A stretch of DNA of 64,000 nucleotides from NCBI GenBank assembly GCA_963696645.1, contig CAVOKY010000005.1, forward strand, positions 1-64,000, read 5' to 3'. A model generated the notes under the pieces. That model was not told the DNA's origin, searched no databases, and saw nothing but the letters and a program-made list of their open reading frames with translations. Shown piece after piece: positions 42,571-52,156 of this stretch. The DNA is from JAMXLO01 sp963696645 (GTDB lineage Bacteria; Pseudomonadota; Alphaproteobacteria; Acetobacterales; Acetobacteraceae). Each line of letters starts with the position of its first letter. The stretch's first letter is position 1. The translations under genes and the position numbers were made by a program.

Positions 42571-44223
42571 TCACCGGACGCCGCAACCACCGTCACGAGC
42601 AAAGGCGAGGAACGGACCTGATTGTTGAATTGGAGCATAGCGTGGCGCCTCGGCCTGAACCGCACTAGCGACCCGCTCGCGCCAAGTCATTCCTTCCGAA
42701 AGAAGCATCGGCGTTACGCCGACGATGATAATGTCCGGACCGCCCTTAGCATTGAACGCGCGCAATTGAGGCGACGGCGCCATGAAGGCCTCCTCATCCA
42801 GGTTGAACGCGGTCCGTTGCATCGAAACGTTTACTACGTTGTAGAGGTTCGTTGCGATTGTGCATATCGTTGGTAGGTCTTGCACGAATGACTTGAGTTC
42901 CGGTGAGACGCTATAACGGAACCAGAACTGGCGCGCGTTGGCGTGATCCGTGCCATCCGTCCCGTTACTGGCTTCGATCAAACTCTCGACATTGGAAGTA
43001 GCAGCGGCCTCTTCGGATAAGCGTTCGAGGAACCAACGGCCGCGTATGCCAAGAATGACGGTGCAGCAACACAGAAGGATCGCAATTTGCCGCCTTGAAT
43101 CGAAATTCGCGATGGTCGCTGCGACGACCGTAAGGAAAAGCCAGTCATACTGGGATGTCAGTCGTTCGTTAATGATTCCGCCCCATTGGTAGCGGGTGCG
43201 CGCCGCTATTAAAACTACAGCGCCCAGGGTCACATAGCACATGGCGAAGACACTCAGATTGCGGGGCCCCCTTCTGCTGTATTTTCGCGCGAAATTGATC
43301 CAGATCACGCCGGCGACGAAAGCGGCATAGACCAGGATATCAAGCCAATCGCGTTCGACCGTATATCTGATTGGGCCGAAAATGGGAATCATGTCATAGC
43401 AGAACGCGTATGCCATCGTGCGAATATTATCGGACATGCCGATGGTCGAGGGCGGCATGTCGTATGGTAAAACTGTACCCACTCCAACTATGTTCCACAC
43501 GGCCAGCGCGAGGATAGGTGGCAATGCACCCGACGCCCAAGCAACGGTGCCTGCAAAAACTTGGCGGAACGGCCGCCGCGCGCGCCAACAGTCGACAACA
43601 ATCGTCAAGCAATGCGCGACCAGCAATGGAATGGCGGCATTGCGAACGGTAAGAGAGAGCCCGGCCAAGACCCCGGCGCTCAGCAGTAAGCGATGCGACC
43701 ATGACATCAGGCCTCGACACAGGGCTCCGATTGATAACACTGAAATCAATGCATAGAGGGAATCGCTGTGGGCGAGCTGGGCCATTTGCACCATACCGAG
43801 GGAGGTAACGGCCAATGCGGCGGCGAACGCCGAGAGTGCGACGGATATTTCGCACCGCAAGGCCCAGAATACGGCGGGCCCGAGCATGACGAGCGAAAGG
43901 CGCGAGATCCAAAGGGAGCCGCTGACCGGATCAATCCCTACGAGACCAAGGGCTGCGATGAGAACCGGGTAGCCCGGCGGAAACAGCGCGAGCGGCCCCA
44001 CGACGCCGAAAGTTGAGGCACTTGTCGTGTCGAGTGGTTCTCCCCGCAGCAGACTTCGTGCCGCTTCGATGTAGTAAACGCTGTCGCCGGAATACGCATA
44101 ATAGAGTCGGGCGAAGTGAGACGCGTAGAGCAGCGCAACCACGGCGCTGAACGCGAAAAGCAATGCGTAAACTGCAGCATCGCGGCTGAATAAACGACGA
44201 CATGCCAACCTGGGGGCGAACAT
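42571..44223 (-). CDS. Multi-pass membrane glycosyltransferase (GT39/ArnT-like)
   Basis: 550 residues from ATG 44,221-44,223, preceded by GGAGAG; a longer frame to 44,334 lacks this. At least ten hydrophobic helices run from about residue 15 (AAVYALLFAFSAVVALLYA) to 400. The first periplasmic loop has YAYSGDSVYYIEAARSLLRG, with the conserved aspartate of GT-C enzymes (dolichyl- or undecaprenyl-phosphate-sugar users), then FPPGYPVLIAALGLVG. The C-terminal 130 residues are soluble. It probably moves a sugar from a lipid carrier to a protein or polysaccharide outside the membrane. Codon use is less GC-biased than the flagellar genes, suggesting transfer. Confidence 0.75.
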   Translation of the reverse strand: MFAPRLACRRLFSRDAAVYALLFAFSAVVALLYASHFARLYYAYSGDSVYYIEAARSLLRGEPLDTTSASTFGVVGPLALFPPGYPVLIAALGLVGIDPVSGSLWISRLSLVMLGPAVFWALRCEISVALSAFAAALAVTSLGMVQMAQLAHSDSLYALISVLSIGALCRGLMSWSHRLLLSAGVLAGLSLTVRNAAIPLLVAHCLTIVVDCWRARRPFRQVFAGTVAWASGALPPILALAVWNIVGVGTVLPYDMPPSTIGMSDNIRTMAYAFCYDMIPIFGPIRYTVERDWLDILVYAAFVAGVIWINFARKYSRRGPRNLSVFAMCYVTLGAVVLIAARTRYQWGGIINERLTSQYDWLFLTVVAATIANFDSRRQIAILLCCCTVILGIRGRWFLERLSEEAAATSNVESLIEASNGTDGTDHANARQFWFRYSVSPELKSFVQDLPTICTIATNLYNVVNVSMQRTAFNLDEEAFMAPSPQLRAFNAKGGPDIIIVGVTPMLLSEGMTWRERVASAVQAEAPRYAPIQQSGPFLAFARDGGCGVR

Positions 44224-44627
44224 GTTCTCTCCACCGTTAGAGCAATGCGCACGACTGATCAAGCAACGTGGATTCAATCTTATTTCGTCCGATTTCGTCC
44301 GAAAAGCCGGCATCAAACCACCGCGGCGCCGCACGAACTACCCCCAAATGAGCAGTCACGTTGGTCGATCCCGCCGCCACGTCAGCGACGCGGGCTGGCC
44401 AAGGAACTGCGCCAAATGCGGGCCGAGGCGCTGGACCCTGCGCCTCGTATTCATTCTGGCCACCCCGGTAACGTCGCCTGCCGTGCGAACCCGGCAAAAT
44501 CTGCCTGCCCGTTAACGGCGAGGTAAGCGCAACGGTTCAAGCTCCGGCCCAAACGGTAGAAGGCCGTGCTGCCCGGAGCCCTGCCAGGTGACGCAGCGCG
44601 CCTTGCCAAACCGCAGAGGTGGTAGCG
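44224..44627. other. Intergenic region upstream of fliF
   Basis: About 400 bp between two divergent genes, holding the promoter of the flagellar operon. No coding frame is convincing. A weak -24/-12 candidate is listed separately. Confidence 0.4.
44396..44410 (+). promoter_or_regulatory. Weak sigma-54 promoter candidate for the flagellar operon
   Basis: TGGC at 44,396-44,399 and TGC at 44,408-44,410 with correct spacing (GG and GC ten bases apart), but the C of the -24 box and the first T of the -12 box deviate. It is about 215 bp before fliF. In Caulobacter the homologous operon is under FlbD and sigma-54, which makes the site plausible; the match alone is weak. Confidence 0.3.
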
Positions 44628-46283
44628 ATGAAGGCCCTGGTGGACGGGCTGCGAGCCCTGGGTCCGGCCCGCTTGGCCGCGATGGGTGCCGTCGCACTCG
44701 GCATGCTCGGCCTGCTCGCACTGATGGCGTTGCGTGGCGGCACCGAGCCCATGGCGTTGCTCTACGGCGATCTCGACATGCGGGATTCCGCCCAGATGGT
44801 CGAGCTGCTCACCCGCCAGCACATCCCATACCGCATCGCCGCCAACGGCAGCCAGATCCTGGTCGCGGCCGATCAGGTGCCGGAGGCGCGTCTGGCGCTG
44901 GCAAAGGACGGGCTGCCCACCGGCGGCACGGTCGGCTACGAAATTTTCGACCGCAACGACGGCCTCGCGGCCACCGAGTTCCAGCAGAAGATCAACGAGA
45001 CCCGTGCGCTTGAGGGCGAACTTGTCCGCACCATCCGCGCAATCAACGGCGTGCGAGGCGTGCGTGTGCACCTTGTCCTGCCGCAGCGGGAGCCGTTCGC
45101 ACAGCAGCGCCAGGATGCGCAGGCCAGCGTGATGCTGACGATGACGGGCGTCGCCAGGCTGGACCGCGAGGGCATCCAGGCGATCCTGAACCTCGTCGCC
45201 GCCGCGGTGCCCGGATTACGCCCGCAGAACATCGCCATCATCGATTCGCGCGGCGACCTGCTGGCGCGCGCCGGTGAACCGGTAGGCCAGGCGGCGGCCG
45301 CGCTGACCACCGAGGAAGTGCGCCGCGCCACCGAACTGCGGTTGTCGCGCGCCGTGGAAGAGATGCTGGAGAGCAGCCTGGGCACGGGCAAGGTCCGCGC
45401 CGAGGCCTCGGTACGCATGAGCTTCGACAAGGTCAACCAGACCGAGGAACGCTTCGATCCCGACGCGCAGGTGACGCGCAGCACGCAGACCGTCAACAGC
45501 ACATCGAAGAGCACCGAACCCTCCGGCACCGTCACCGTGCAGAATAACCTTCCGAACGCCGATGCCGGGCGCGAGGGCGCCGGTTCGCAGGAAGCGAAGC
45601 AGGAAGAGACCACCAACTTCGAGATCAGCAAGACGGTCCGCACACTGATTCGCGAGCAGCCGCAGATCGACCGGATCAGCCTGGCGGTGATGGTGGACGG
45701 TACGGACACTGTCGGGGCCGATGGCAAGCACGCGTGGCAACCGCTGGCAGGCGAGCAACTGGAGCGCATCACCAGCCTGGTGAAAAGCGCGATCGGCTAT
45801 GACGAAAAGCGCGGCGATCACGTCGAAGTACAGAGCATGCGCTTCGCGGCCGGGGATATCACGCCGGTGGAGGATAATGGCGGGCTGCTTGGCCTGCACG
45901 TGGACAAGGCCGACCTGCTGCATCTGGCACAGACCGCGTTGTTCGGCGTGATCGGCGTGCTCGCGCTGCTGCTGGTGCTGCGACCAATGGTGCTTCGATT
46001 GACCACGCTCAGCGTCCCCGCCGCACTGACCAACGCTGGCACGGCGTTGACCGCATTTGGCGGCAATTCGGCTCAACCCGCATTGCCTGCCCCTCAGTTG
46101 GCGGCGGCATCGCTTACCGAGTCGACGCCACGTCTGCTGGAAGACGAGAGCATGGTGAACATCGCCCAGGTTGAAGGACAGATGCGCGCGTCATCGCTCC
46201 GCCGCATTACACAGATCGTCGAAAAGCATCCGGACGAGACACTGTCGATCGTGCGCGGCTGGATGGTGCAGGAGAACAACTGA
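44628..46283 (+). CDS. fliF: Flagellar MS-ring protein FliF
   Basis: 551 residues from ATG 44,628, with GAGG 8 bases upstream; a GTG 9 bases earlier is possible. FliF forms the MS-ring in the inner membrane, the base for the C-ring and export gate. A first membrane helix lies at about 17-37. The periplasmic ring domains contain LLYGDLDMRDSAQMVELL, GYEIFDRNDGLAATEFQQK and RVHLVLPQREPF. A second helix lies at about 434-456 (LFGVIGVLALLLVLRPMV). The C-terminal tail that binds FliG ends ETLSIVRGWM. It is the first gene of fliF-fliG-fliH-fliN-flbD, the order seen in Caulobacter. Confidence 0.95.
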   Translation: MKALVDGLRALGPARLAAMGAVALGMLGLLALMALRGGTEPMALLYGDLDMRDSAQMVELLTRQHIPYRIAANGSQILVAADQVPEARLALAKDGLPTGGTVGYEIFDRNDGLAATEFQQKINETRALEGELVRTIRAINGVRGVRVHLVLPQREPFAQQRQDAQASVMLTMTGVARLDREGIQAILNLVAAAVPGLRPQNIAIIDSRGDLLARAGEPVGQAAAALTTEEVRRATELRLSRAVEEMLESSLGTGKVRAEASVRMSFDKVNQTEERFDPDAQVTRSTQTVNSTSKSTEPSGTVTVQNNLPNADAGREGAGSQEAKQEETTNFEISKTVRTLIREQPQIDRISLAVMVDGTDTVGADGKHAWQPLAGEQLERITSLVKSAIGYDEKRGDHVEVQSMRFAAGDITPVEDNGGLLGLHVDKADLLHLAQTALFGVIGVLALLLVLRPMVLRLTTLSVPAALTNAGTALTAFGGNSAQPALPAPQLAAASLTESTPRLLEDESMVNIAQVEGQMRASSLRRITQIVEKHPDETLSIVRGWMVQENN

Positions 46284-46284
46284 G

Positions 46285-47298
46285 GTGTTGAAGTCCGAAG
46301 ACTATCGCACGATGGCCGGACCGCAAAAGGCGGCCATCTTCATGATGGCGCTTGGCGAAGACCAGTGCACCAAGTTGTTCGCCCTGATGCATGAAGACGA
46401 GATCAAGGACATCTCGGCGGCCATGTCGCAGCTAGGCGCGGTGCGTGCCGAGGTGGTCGAACGTCTCTGCGTTGACTTTGTCGATCATATGGGTGCTGCC
46501 GGCAACATCGTCGGCAGCTACGAAAGCACCGAGCGGCTGTTGCAGAAATCGCTGCCGCGCGAACGCGCCTCGCAGATCATGGAGGAAATCCGCGGCCCGG
46601 CCGGTCGTACCATGTGGGACAAGCTGGGCAATGTGCACGAGGCGGTGCTGGCGAACTACCTGAAGAACGAATACCCGCAGACCGTCGCGGTGGTCCTGTC
46701 CAAGGTGCGGCCGGACCATGCCGCCCGGGTGCTGACCCTGCTGCCCGACTCGTTCGCCATGGAAGTGGTGATGCGGATGCTGCGCATGGAGAGCGTGCAG
46801 AAGGATGTGCTGGATGGCGTCGAACGCACGCTGCGCGCGGAATTCATGTCGAATCTCGCCCGTAGCACGCGGCGCGACTCGCACGAGATGATGGCGGACA
46901 TATTCAACAACCTCGACCGCCAGTCCGAGACGCGCTTCATCGCGGCGCTCGAGGAACGCAACCGCGAATCCGCCGAACGCATCAAGGCTCTGATGTTCAC
47001 CTTCGACGATCTGATCCGCCTGACACCGCAGGCGGTGCAGGTCGTGTTGCGCAACACGGAGAAGGACAAGCTGCCGGTGGCGCTGAAGGGCGCGTCGGAA
47101 AAGATCCGGGAGATGTTCTTCAAGAACATGTCGGACCGCGCCGGCAAGCTTCTGAAGGACGACATCGAGGCGCTCGGCCCGGTGCGCTTGCGCGACGTCG
47201 ACGAAGCGCAGTCCGGCATCGTGGCACTGGCCAAAGAATTGGCGGCGCAGGGACAGATCGAAATCGCCGAAAGCAAGGACGAGGAGCTGGTGTATTAG
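46285..47298 (+). CDS. fliG: Flagellar motor switch protein FliG
   Basis: 337 residues from GTG 46,285, one base after the fliF stop, with GGAG in the end of fliF; ATG 46,312 is the alternative. FliG couples MS-ring and rotor and interacts with MotA. GPQKAAIFMMALGED starts the FliF-binding domain. The middle domain has LKNEYPQTVAVVLSKVRPDHAARVL, in which the EHPQR-type motif reads EYPQT. The C-terminal torque helix (PVALKGASEKIREMFFKNMSDRAGKLLKDDIEALGP, in parts) keeps the charged residues. The fliH start follows the stop directly. Confidence 0.95.
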   Translation: MLKSEDYRTMAGPQKAAIFMMALGEDQCTKLFALMHEDEIKDISAAMSQLGAVRAEVVERLCVDFVDHMGAAGNIVGSYESTERLLQKSLPRERASQIMEEIRGPAGRTMWDKLGNVHEAVLANYLKNEYPQTVAVVLSKVRPDHAARVLTLLPDSFAMEVVMRMLRMESVQKDVLDGVERTLRAEFMSNLARSTRRDSHEMMADIFNNLDRQSETRFIAALEERNRESAERIKALMFTFDDLIRLTPQAVQVVLRNTEKDKLPVALKGASEKIREMFFKNMSDRAGKLLKDDIEALGPVRLRDVDEAQSGIVALAKELAAQGQIEIAESKDEELVY

Positions 47299-48042
47299 AT
47301 GGAACCGCTCCCGCGTGCCTCGCAGCGACCAGGCGGCGCCGGCGTGCTGTTCGCCGAGGACTTCGATGCGCCGGATACCGCGCCCGATCCCGAGGTGATC
47401 GAAGCGGTGTTTTCCGCCAGCGAAATGGCGGGCGCGCGCGATGCGGCGTGGCTCGCCGGTCACGCGGCCGGAGTGCAGGAAGTTGCCGCCAGCGGCGAGG
47501 CGGCCACGCGGCGGGCGCTCGAAACGATCGCCCGGGAGATCAGCGCCGAGCGCGACGTCGCCGCGGTGCGGGCCGAACAACTGGCGGAGGCGATCGCCGG
47601 CCTGCTGCTGAGCAGTCTTGCTGCTGCATTCCCCGCACTCTGCGCGAGCTACGGGGACGCGGAAGTGCGGGCCATCATCCGCGCCGTGTTGCCGGCGCTG
47701 ACCCAGGAGCCGGCGATCACCGTCCGCGCGAATCCGCGCACGGCCGCGGCATTGGCCAGTGAGATCGAGCGGCTCGATCCCGATCTCGCCGTGCATGTGC
47801 AGACCACGGCATACGATGCAATGCCGCCTGGCGATGTGCGCATTGCCTGGCGCAATGGCGCGTCTGTACGTGATGCATCTGCACTGTGGCGCCAGGTGGC
47901 AGCAGTGCTGGTACCGGCGGGACTGCTGCGCACCGTTACGGCGATGCCAGAGACGACCATGCCAGACACGACTATGCCGGAGATGGCGATGCCGGAGGCA
48001 CTGGAAACCGAGGTTGCAATGAAGGAGACAGTCGATGGCTGA
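47299..48042 (+). CDS. fliH: Flagellar assembly protein FliH (FlbE-like)
   Basis: 247 residues. FliH holds the export ATPase FliI inactive and brings it to the C-ring. The N-terminal part has VLFAEDFDAP, the usual acidic start of the alphaproteobacterial FlbE/FliH type. An alanine- and glutamate-rich coiled coil follows (about 50-105) and then a globular domain (EVRAIIRAVLPALTQEPAITVRANPRTA, in parts). Unusual is the extra C-terminal tail of repeated short units, MPETTMPDTTMPEMAMPE, absent from known FliH. It overlaps fliN by 8 bp. Assignment rests on position and the FlbE-like sequence. Confidence 0.82.
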   Translation: MEPLPRASQRPGGAGVLFAEDFDAPDTAPDPEVIEAVFSASEMAGARDAAWLAGHAAGVQEVAASGEAATRRALETIAREISAERDVAAVRAEQLAEAIAGLLLSSLAAAFPALCASYGDAEVRAIIRAVLPALTQEPAITVRANPRTAAALASEIERLDPDLAVHVQTTAYDAMPPGDVRIAWRNGASVRDASALWRQVAAVLVPAGLLRTVTAMPETTMPDTTMPEMAMPEALETEVAMKETVDG

Positions 48043-48358
48043 CATGGAACTTGCGGAACTGGCGGAGCCTGCCGGCAACAATGCCGACAGCAACGCGCCG
48101 CGCGGGGTTCGCGAACTGGAGGCGGTCTATGACATTCCTGTCACGGTCAGCGCCGTGCTTGGCAAGGCCACGATGCAGGTGAGCCAGTTGCTGAAGCTTG
48201 GCCGTGGCGCGGTGGTGGAGCTGGATCGCAAGCTGGGCGAGGCGATCGACATCTACGTCAACAACCGGCTGGTCGCCCGCGGTGAAGTGGTGATGGTCGA
48301 CGACAGCCGACTCGGCGTGACGATGACGGAAATCGTCAAGACCGATCGGGCAAATTGA
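48035..48358 (+). CDS. fliN: Flagellar motor switch protein FliN
   Basis: 107 residues beginning inside the fliH stop region. The SpoA domain is complete: LEAVYDIPVTVSAVLGKATM, LLKLGRGAVVELDRKLGEAIDIYVNNRLVARGEVV (quoted in part) and LGVTMTEIV. FliN forms the base of the C-ring and docks FliH-FliI. The 25-residue N-terminal extension is acidic and variable, as usual. flbD follows after 10 bp. Confidence 0.95.
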   Translation: MADMELAELAEPAGNNADSNAPRGVRELEAVYDIPVTVSAVLGKATMQVSQLLKLGRGAVVELDRKLGEAIDIYVNNRLVARGEVVMVDDSRLGVTMTEIVKTDRAN

Positions 48359-48368
48359 GGCGCCGACG

Positions 48369-49700
48369 TTGCGCGTCCTGATCATCGGCTCACTGGCCGG
48401 CGAACTCGGCCAGGCGGCGCGCATCGCGATCGCGCGGGGCGCAAAGCTTGAGCAGGCGGATGATGCCGATGCCGCGCTGACGCGGTTGCGCGCGGATGCC
48501 CGGGTCGATCTGGTGCTGTGCGATCTCGCACATGATGTGGGTGCCGTCGTGCGCGCCTTGGCGCGGGAACGCATCGCGGTGCCGGTGGTCGCCTGCGGCA
48601 CAGGCGACGATGCGGAGGCTGCCGCGCAGGCGATCCGCGACGGCGCGCGCGAGTTCCTGCCGCTGCCGCCCGATCCCGACCTGATCGCCGCCATCCTGGA
48701 GGCCGCGACCGGCGAAAGCCACGCCATGGTGGTGCGCGATCCGGCCATGCAGGAAACCGTGCGACGCGCCGAGCTGGTCGCAGGATCGGAAGCCTCGGTG
48801 CTGATCGTGGGCGACACCGGAACCGGCAAGGAGGTACTGGCGCGCTACATCCATCGCCGGTCGCGACGTTCCGCCGGTCCGTTCATTGCGCTGAACTGCT
48901 CGGCGATCCCCGACAACCTGTTGGAGTCCGAGCTGTTCGGCCACGAGAAGGGCGCGTTCTCCGGGGCTGTGGCGCGCCGCATCGGCAAGTTCGAGGCAGC
49001 CGATGGCGGCACCCTGCTGCTCGATGAGATCAGTGAGTTGGACATACGGCTGCAGGCCAAGCTGCTGCGTGCCCTTCAGGAGCGCGAGATTGACCGACTG
49101 GGCGGCTCCGCGCCGGTGCATGTCAACGTTCGCATCCTCGCCACCACCAACCGCGATCTACCAGCCGAAGTGCAGCGCGGAACGTTCAGAGAGGACCTGT
49201 ATTTCCGCCTCAACGTGGTTTCGCTGCGCATCCCGACGCTGCGCGAACGGCCAGGCGACATCGCGGCACTCGGCGACCATTTCGCGCGTCGTTACGCCGA
49301 TGTGAACGGCCTGCCGTTCCGTCCGCTGTCGCACGAGGCACTGTTGCGTCTGGCGTCGCATCACTGGCGCGGCAATGTACGCGAACTGGAGAATGCCATC
49401 CATCGTGCGGTGCTGCTCGCCGACGGCACGGAGATCGGCATCGCAGCGATCGAGCTCGGCCCGCCAGACACGACGGCGCAAGTGGCGGCGCTGGGCGGCG
49501 GCATCGCGTCGCTGGTGGGTCGCAGGATGGAGGAGGTGGAGCGCGACCTGATCATCGGAACACTCGGCCATACGCTGGGCAACCGCACGCACGCGGCGAC
49601 CATCCTCGGCATTTCCATCCGTGCGCTGCGCAACAAGCTCCGCGACTACACTGCGCAGGGCGTTCCGGTGCCGCCGCCCGCTGCCGGTGTTGCGGCTTGA
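48369..49700 (+). CDS. flbD: Sigma-54-dependent flagellar regulator FlbD
   Basis: 443 residues from TTG 48,369. An N-terminal receiver-like domain (about 1-115, VDLVLCDLAHDVG) is followed by an AAA+ domain with Walker A GDTGTGKEVLA, the ELFGHEKGAFSGA loop, Walker B GGTLLLDEISEL, an arginine-finger region FREDLYFRLNVVSLRIP and HWRGNVRELENAIHRAV. A Fis-type helix-turn-helix ends it (AATILGISIRALRNKLRDY). The sigma-54-contact loop reads GAFSGA instead of GAFTGA, a conservative change. FlbD activates later flagellar genes. It is the only enhancer-binding protein in the window and a candidate activator for both sigma-54-like sites listed. Confidence 0.92.
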   Translation: MRVLIIGSLAGELGQAARIAIARGAKLEQADDADAALTRLRADARVDLVLCDLAHDVGAVVRALARERIAVPVVACGTGDDAEAAAQAIRDGAREFLPLPPDPDLIAAILEAATGESHAMVVRDPAMQETVRRAELVAGSEASVLIVGDTGTGKEVLARYIHRRSRRSAGPFIALNCSAIPDNLLESELFGHEKGAFSGAVARRIGKFEAADGGTLLLDEISELDIRLQAKLLRALQEREIDRLGGSAPVHVNVRILATTNRDLPAEVQRGTFREDLYFRLNVVSLRIPTLRERPGDIAALGDHFARRYADVNGLPFRPLSHEALLRLASHHWRGNVRELENAIHRAVLLADGTEIGIAAIELGPPDTTAQVAALGGGIASLVGRRMEEVERDLIIGTLGHTLGNRTHAATILGISIRALRNKLRDYTAQGVPVPPPAAGVAA

Positions 49701-49713
49701 TGACATGCAACTC

Positions 49714-49998
49714 TCAGATCAACGCTATTGGATAGCCGGCAACGATTGGACGTGTACCGTGCGGCTTCGGCCAATCCTTGATGTTCTTCTCGCTTTGAAT
49801 TGCGGGCAGGATGTCCTCGTGCCGTTCGGTGTAAACGAGGCGCGCAGACCCCTGGCGCCGGGCGAGCATCGAGCCCGTTCCAGTCAGGTGTTTGGATGTG
49901 CGTCGCGCGTTATCGCTGGTGACGCCGACGTGCAGCGCACAGTCGGACCTGTTGGTCATGAGGTAAACCCAACCAGTTGGCGGGCCTTCTGCCGCCAT
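49714..49998 (-). CDS. GIY-YIG domain protein (UPF0213-like)
   Basis: 94 residues on the opposite strand between flbD and flhA. GWVYLMTNRSDCALHVGVTSD is the GIY-YIG core (normally VYIL...LYVGVT), with the arginine in NARRTSKHLTG, then LVYTERHEDILPAIQSEKNIKDWP, typical of small putative nucleases. The glycine of GIY is replaced (WVYL), the YIG tyrosine is histidine (LHVGVT) and the C-terminal 20 residues deviate. It could be a cassette insertion in decay. Its start lies 31 bp from flhA's, so the two are divergent. Confidence 0.75.
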   Translation of the reverse strand: MAAEGPPTGWVYLMTNRSDCALHVGVTSDNARRTSKHLTGTGSMLARRQGSARLVYTERHEDILPAIQSEKNIKDWPKPHGTRPIVAGYPIALI

Positions 49999-50029
49999 GA
50001 CGACCGCTTCATGCGCACTGGTGCGTCCA

Positions 50030-52125
50030 ATGGCTGACGCTGCCGCCGCACCAGGGTTTCTGCCCGTGCTGACCGCGCGACTGCGTCAGTTCTCGCCGGG
50101 CAGCGACATCGGCCTTGCGTTCGGCGTGGTGGCGCTGCTGTCGGTACTGGTCCTGCCGCTGCCGACCATGCTGCTCGACCTCGGTCTGGCGCTGTCCATC
50201 ACGTCGGCGGTCCTGGTGCTGATGGTGGCGCTGTTCCTCAACCGACCACTCGACTTCTCCAGCTTCCCAACGCTGCTGCTGCTGTCGACACTGCTGCGAC
50301 TGTCGCTGAACGTCGCCGTCACGCGGATGATCCTGTCGCACGGCAACGAGGGCCCGCTGGCCGCCGGCCACGTGGTGGCGGCATTCGGCGGCTTCCTGAT
50401 GGGCGGCGACGTGGTGATCGGCCTGATCATCTTCTCGATCCTGTTGGTGGTGAACTTCATGGTCATCACCAAGGGATCGGGCCGCATCGCCGAGGTCGCC
50501 GCGCGGTTCAGCCTGGATGCGATGCCGGGCAAGCAGATGGCGATCGACGCCGACCTGTCGTCCGGGCTGATCGACGAAAAGGACAGCGCGGCGGCGGCGG
50601 CGCGAACTGGAGGAGGAGAGCGGCTTCTACGGCGCGATGGACGGCGCGGCAAAATTTGTTCGCGGCGATGCCATCGCGGCGCTGATCATCACGGTGATCA
50701 ACATCGTGGGCGGCCTGGCGATCGGCCTGCTGCGCCATGGCATGTCGTTCGCCGATGCTGCTGCCACTTTCACCACGTTGACCGCGGGCGACGGACTGGT
50801 GTCGCAGATTCCCGCGCTGCTGGTATCCACCGCCGCGGGCATCGTGGTGACCAAGGGTGGCATGGAAGGCACTGCCGATGCCGCGCTGATCCGCCAACTT
50901 GGCCGCAGCCCGAAGCCGCTTGCGATGGCCGCGGGCGCGGCCACGGTGCTGGCGCTGCTGCCCGGCCTGCCCGCCATGCCGTTCCTGGCGCTTGGCCGGA
51001 CTGGCGGGCGGAGGCGCCTGGATCGCGTTATCAGCAACCCTCTGGGTGCCGCCGGCGGATGACAAGCCCGCGCCGCCGATCGCCACGGAAGCGCCGATCA
51101 GCGACGCGCTGCGCATCGACCTGATCCGCCTGGAACTGGGCTACGGTCTGCTGACACTGGCCGGCGGCGAGACACCGCGGCTGACCGAGCAGATCAAGGG
51201 CATGCGTCGCGCGATCGCAGCCGAGATGGGCTTCGTCCTGCCGCCGGTGCGCATCCAGGACAACATGCAGCTTGTCGGCCGACCATTACTCGATCCGCAT
51301 CAAGGAGATCGAGGCCGGCAGGCGGCGAATTGCGCCCGACCATGCTGCTGGCGATGGATCCGAAAGGCGGCACGCCGGGCATGCGCGGGCGAGCCTACGC
51401 GCGAGCCGGCATTCGGCCTGCCGGCGATGTGGATCGATCCGGCAGTCAAGGAGGAGGCGTTGTTCCGCGGCTGCACCGTGGTCGATCCGCCCAGCGTGCT
51501 GACTACGCATCTGACCGAGGTGGTGCGCGAGAACATGGCGGAGCTGCTGTCGTATGCCGAAACGCAGAAGCTGCTGGACGAACTGCCGCGCGAGCAGCAG
51601 AAGCTGGTGGCGGACCTGATCCCGTCGCAGATCACCGCCGGCGGCGTGCAGCGCGTGTTGCAGACGCTGCTGGCCGAGCGGGTGTCGATCCGCGACCTCG
51701 CCACCATCCTGGAGGGGATTCAGGAGGCGTGCGGCGGTGCGGTGCGCGCCATCCCGGCGATCGTCGTGCATGTTCGCGCACGGCTCGCGCGGCAGATCAG
51801 CGACAGCCACACCGGCGCAGGCGGCTACCTGCCACTGGTCACGCTGTCGGCCGAATGGGAGGCGGAGTTCGCCGACGCGCTGACCGGGCCGGCGGAGGAC
51901 CGCCAGCTCGCCATGGCCCCCAGCCGGCTGCAGGAATTCATGCAGCGCCTGCGCGCCGCGTTCGATGCCGCGGGTGCTGCCGGGGAAGCGCCCGTGCTGC
52001 TGACCTCGGGCGGCATCCGCAGCCATGTGCGCGCCATCGTCGAACGCATCCGCCCGACCACGCCGGTGCTCGCGCAGGCGGAGATCTATCCGCGGGCCAG
52101 GATCCGGACGGTGGGGACGATATGA
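50030..52125 (+). pseudogene. flhA: Flagellar export protein FlhA, frameshifted at five points
   Basis: Starts at ATG 50,030 (GSDIGLAFGVVALLSVLVLPLP). Eight membrane helices and the FHIPEP-type core follow (LLLLSTLLRLSLNVAVTRMIL, DAMPGKQMAIDADL, DEKTARRRRRELEEES, FVRGDAIAALIIT). The cytoplasmic domain runs to 52,125 (QITAGGVQRVLQTLL, LAQAEIYPRARI). The family sequence moves to the next frame at about 50,582, 50,992, 51,272, 51,325 and 51,388. Each move corresponds to one extra base in a short run (GG for G, TT for T, GGG for GG). Removing those five bases gives a normal protein of about 695 residues. The conservation around every break favours sequence error. Confidence 0.88.
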
Positions 52126-52156
52126 GGAGGGGCTGTGTCCGCGCCGGTCACGATCC

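Noticed and set aside
42272..42665. Short overlapping frames on both strands after the cupin gene
   Set aside because: No motif, no ribosome-binding site and biased composition; listed as a gene-free stretch.
46432..48093. Minus-strand frame of 553 residues across fliG and fliH
   Set aside because: It is a histidine/arginine-rich shadow of well-identified flagellar genes.
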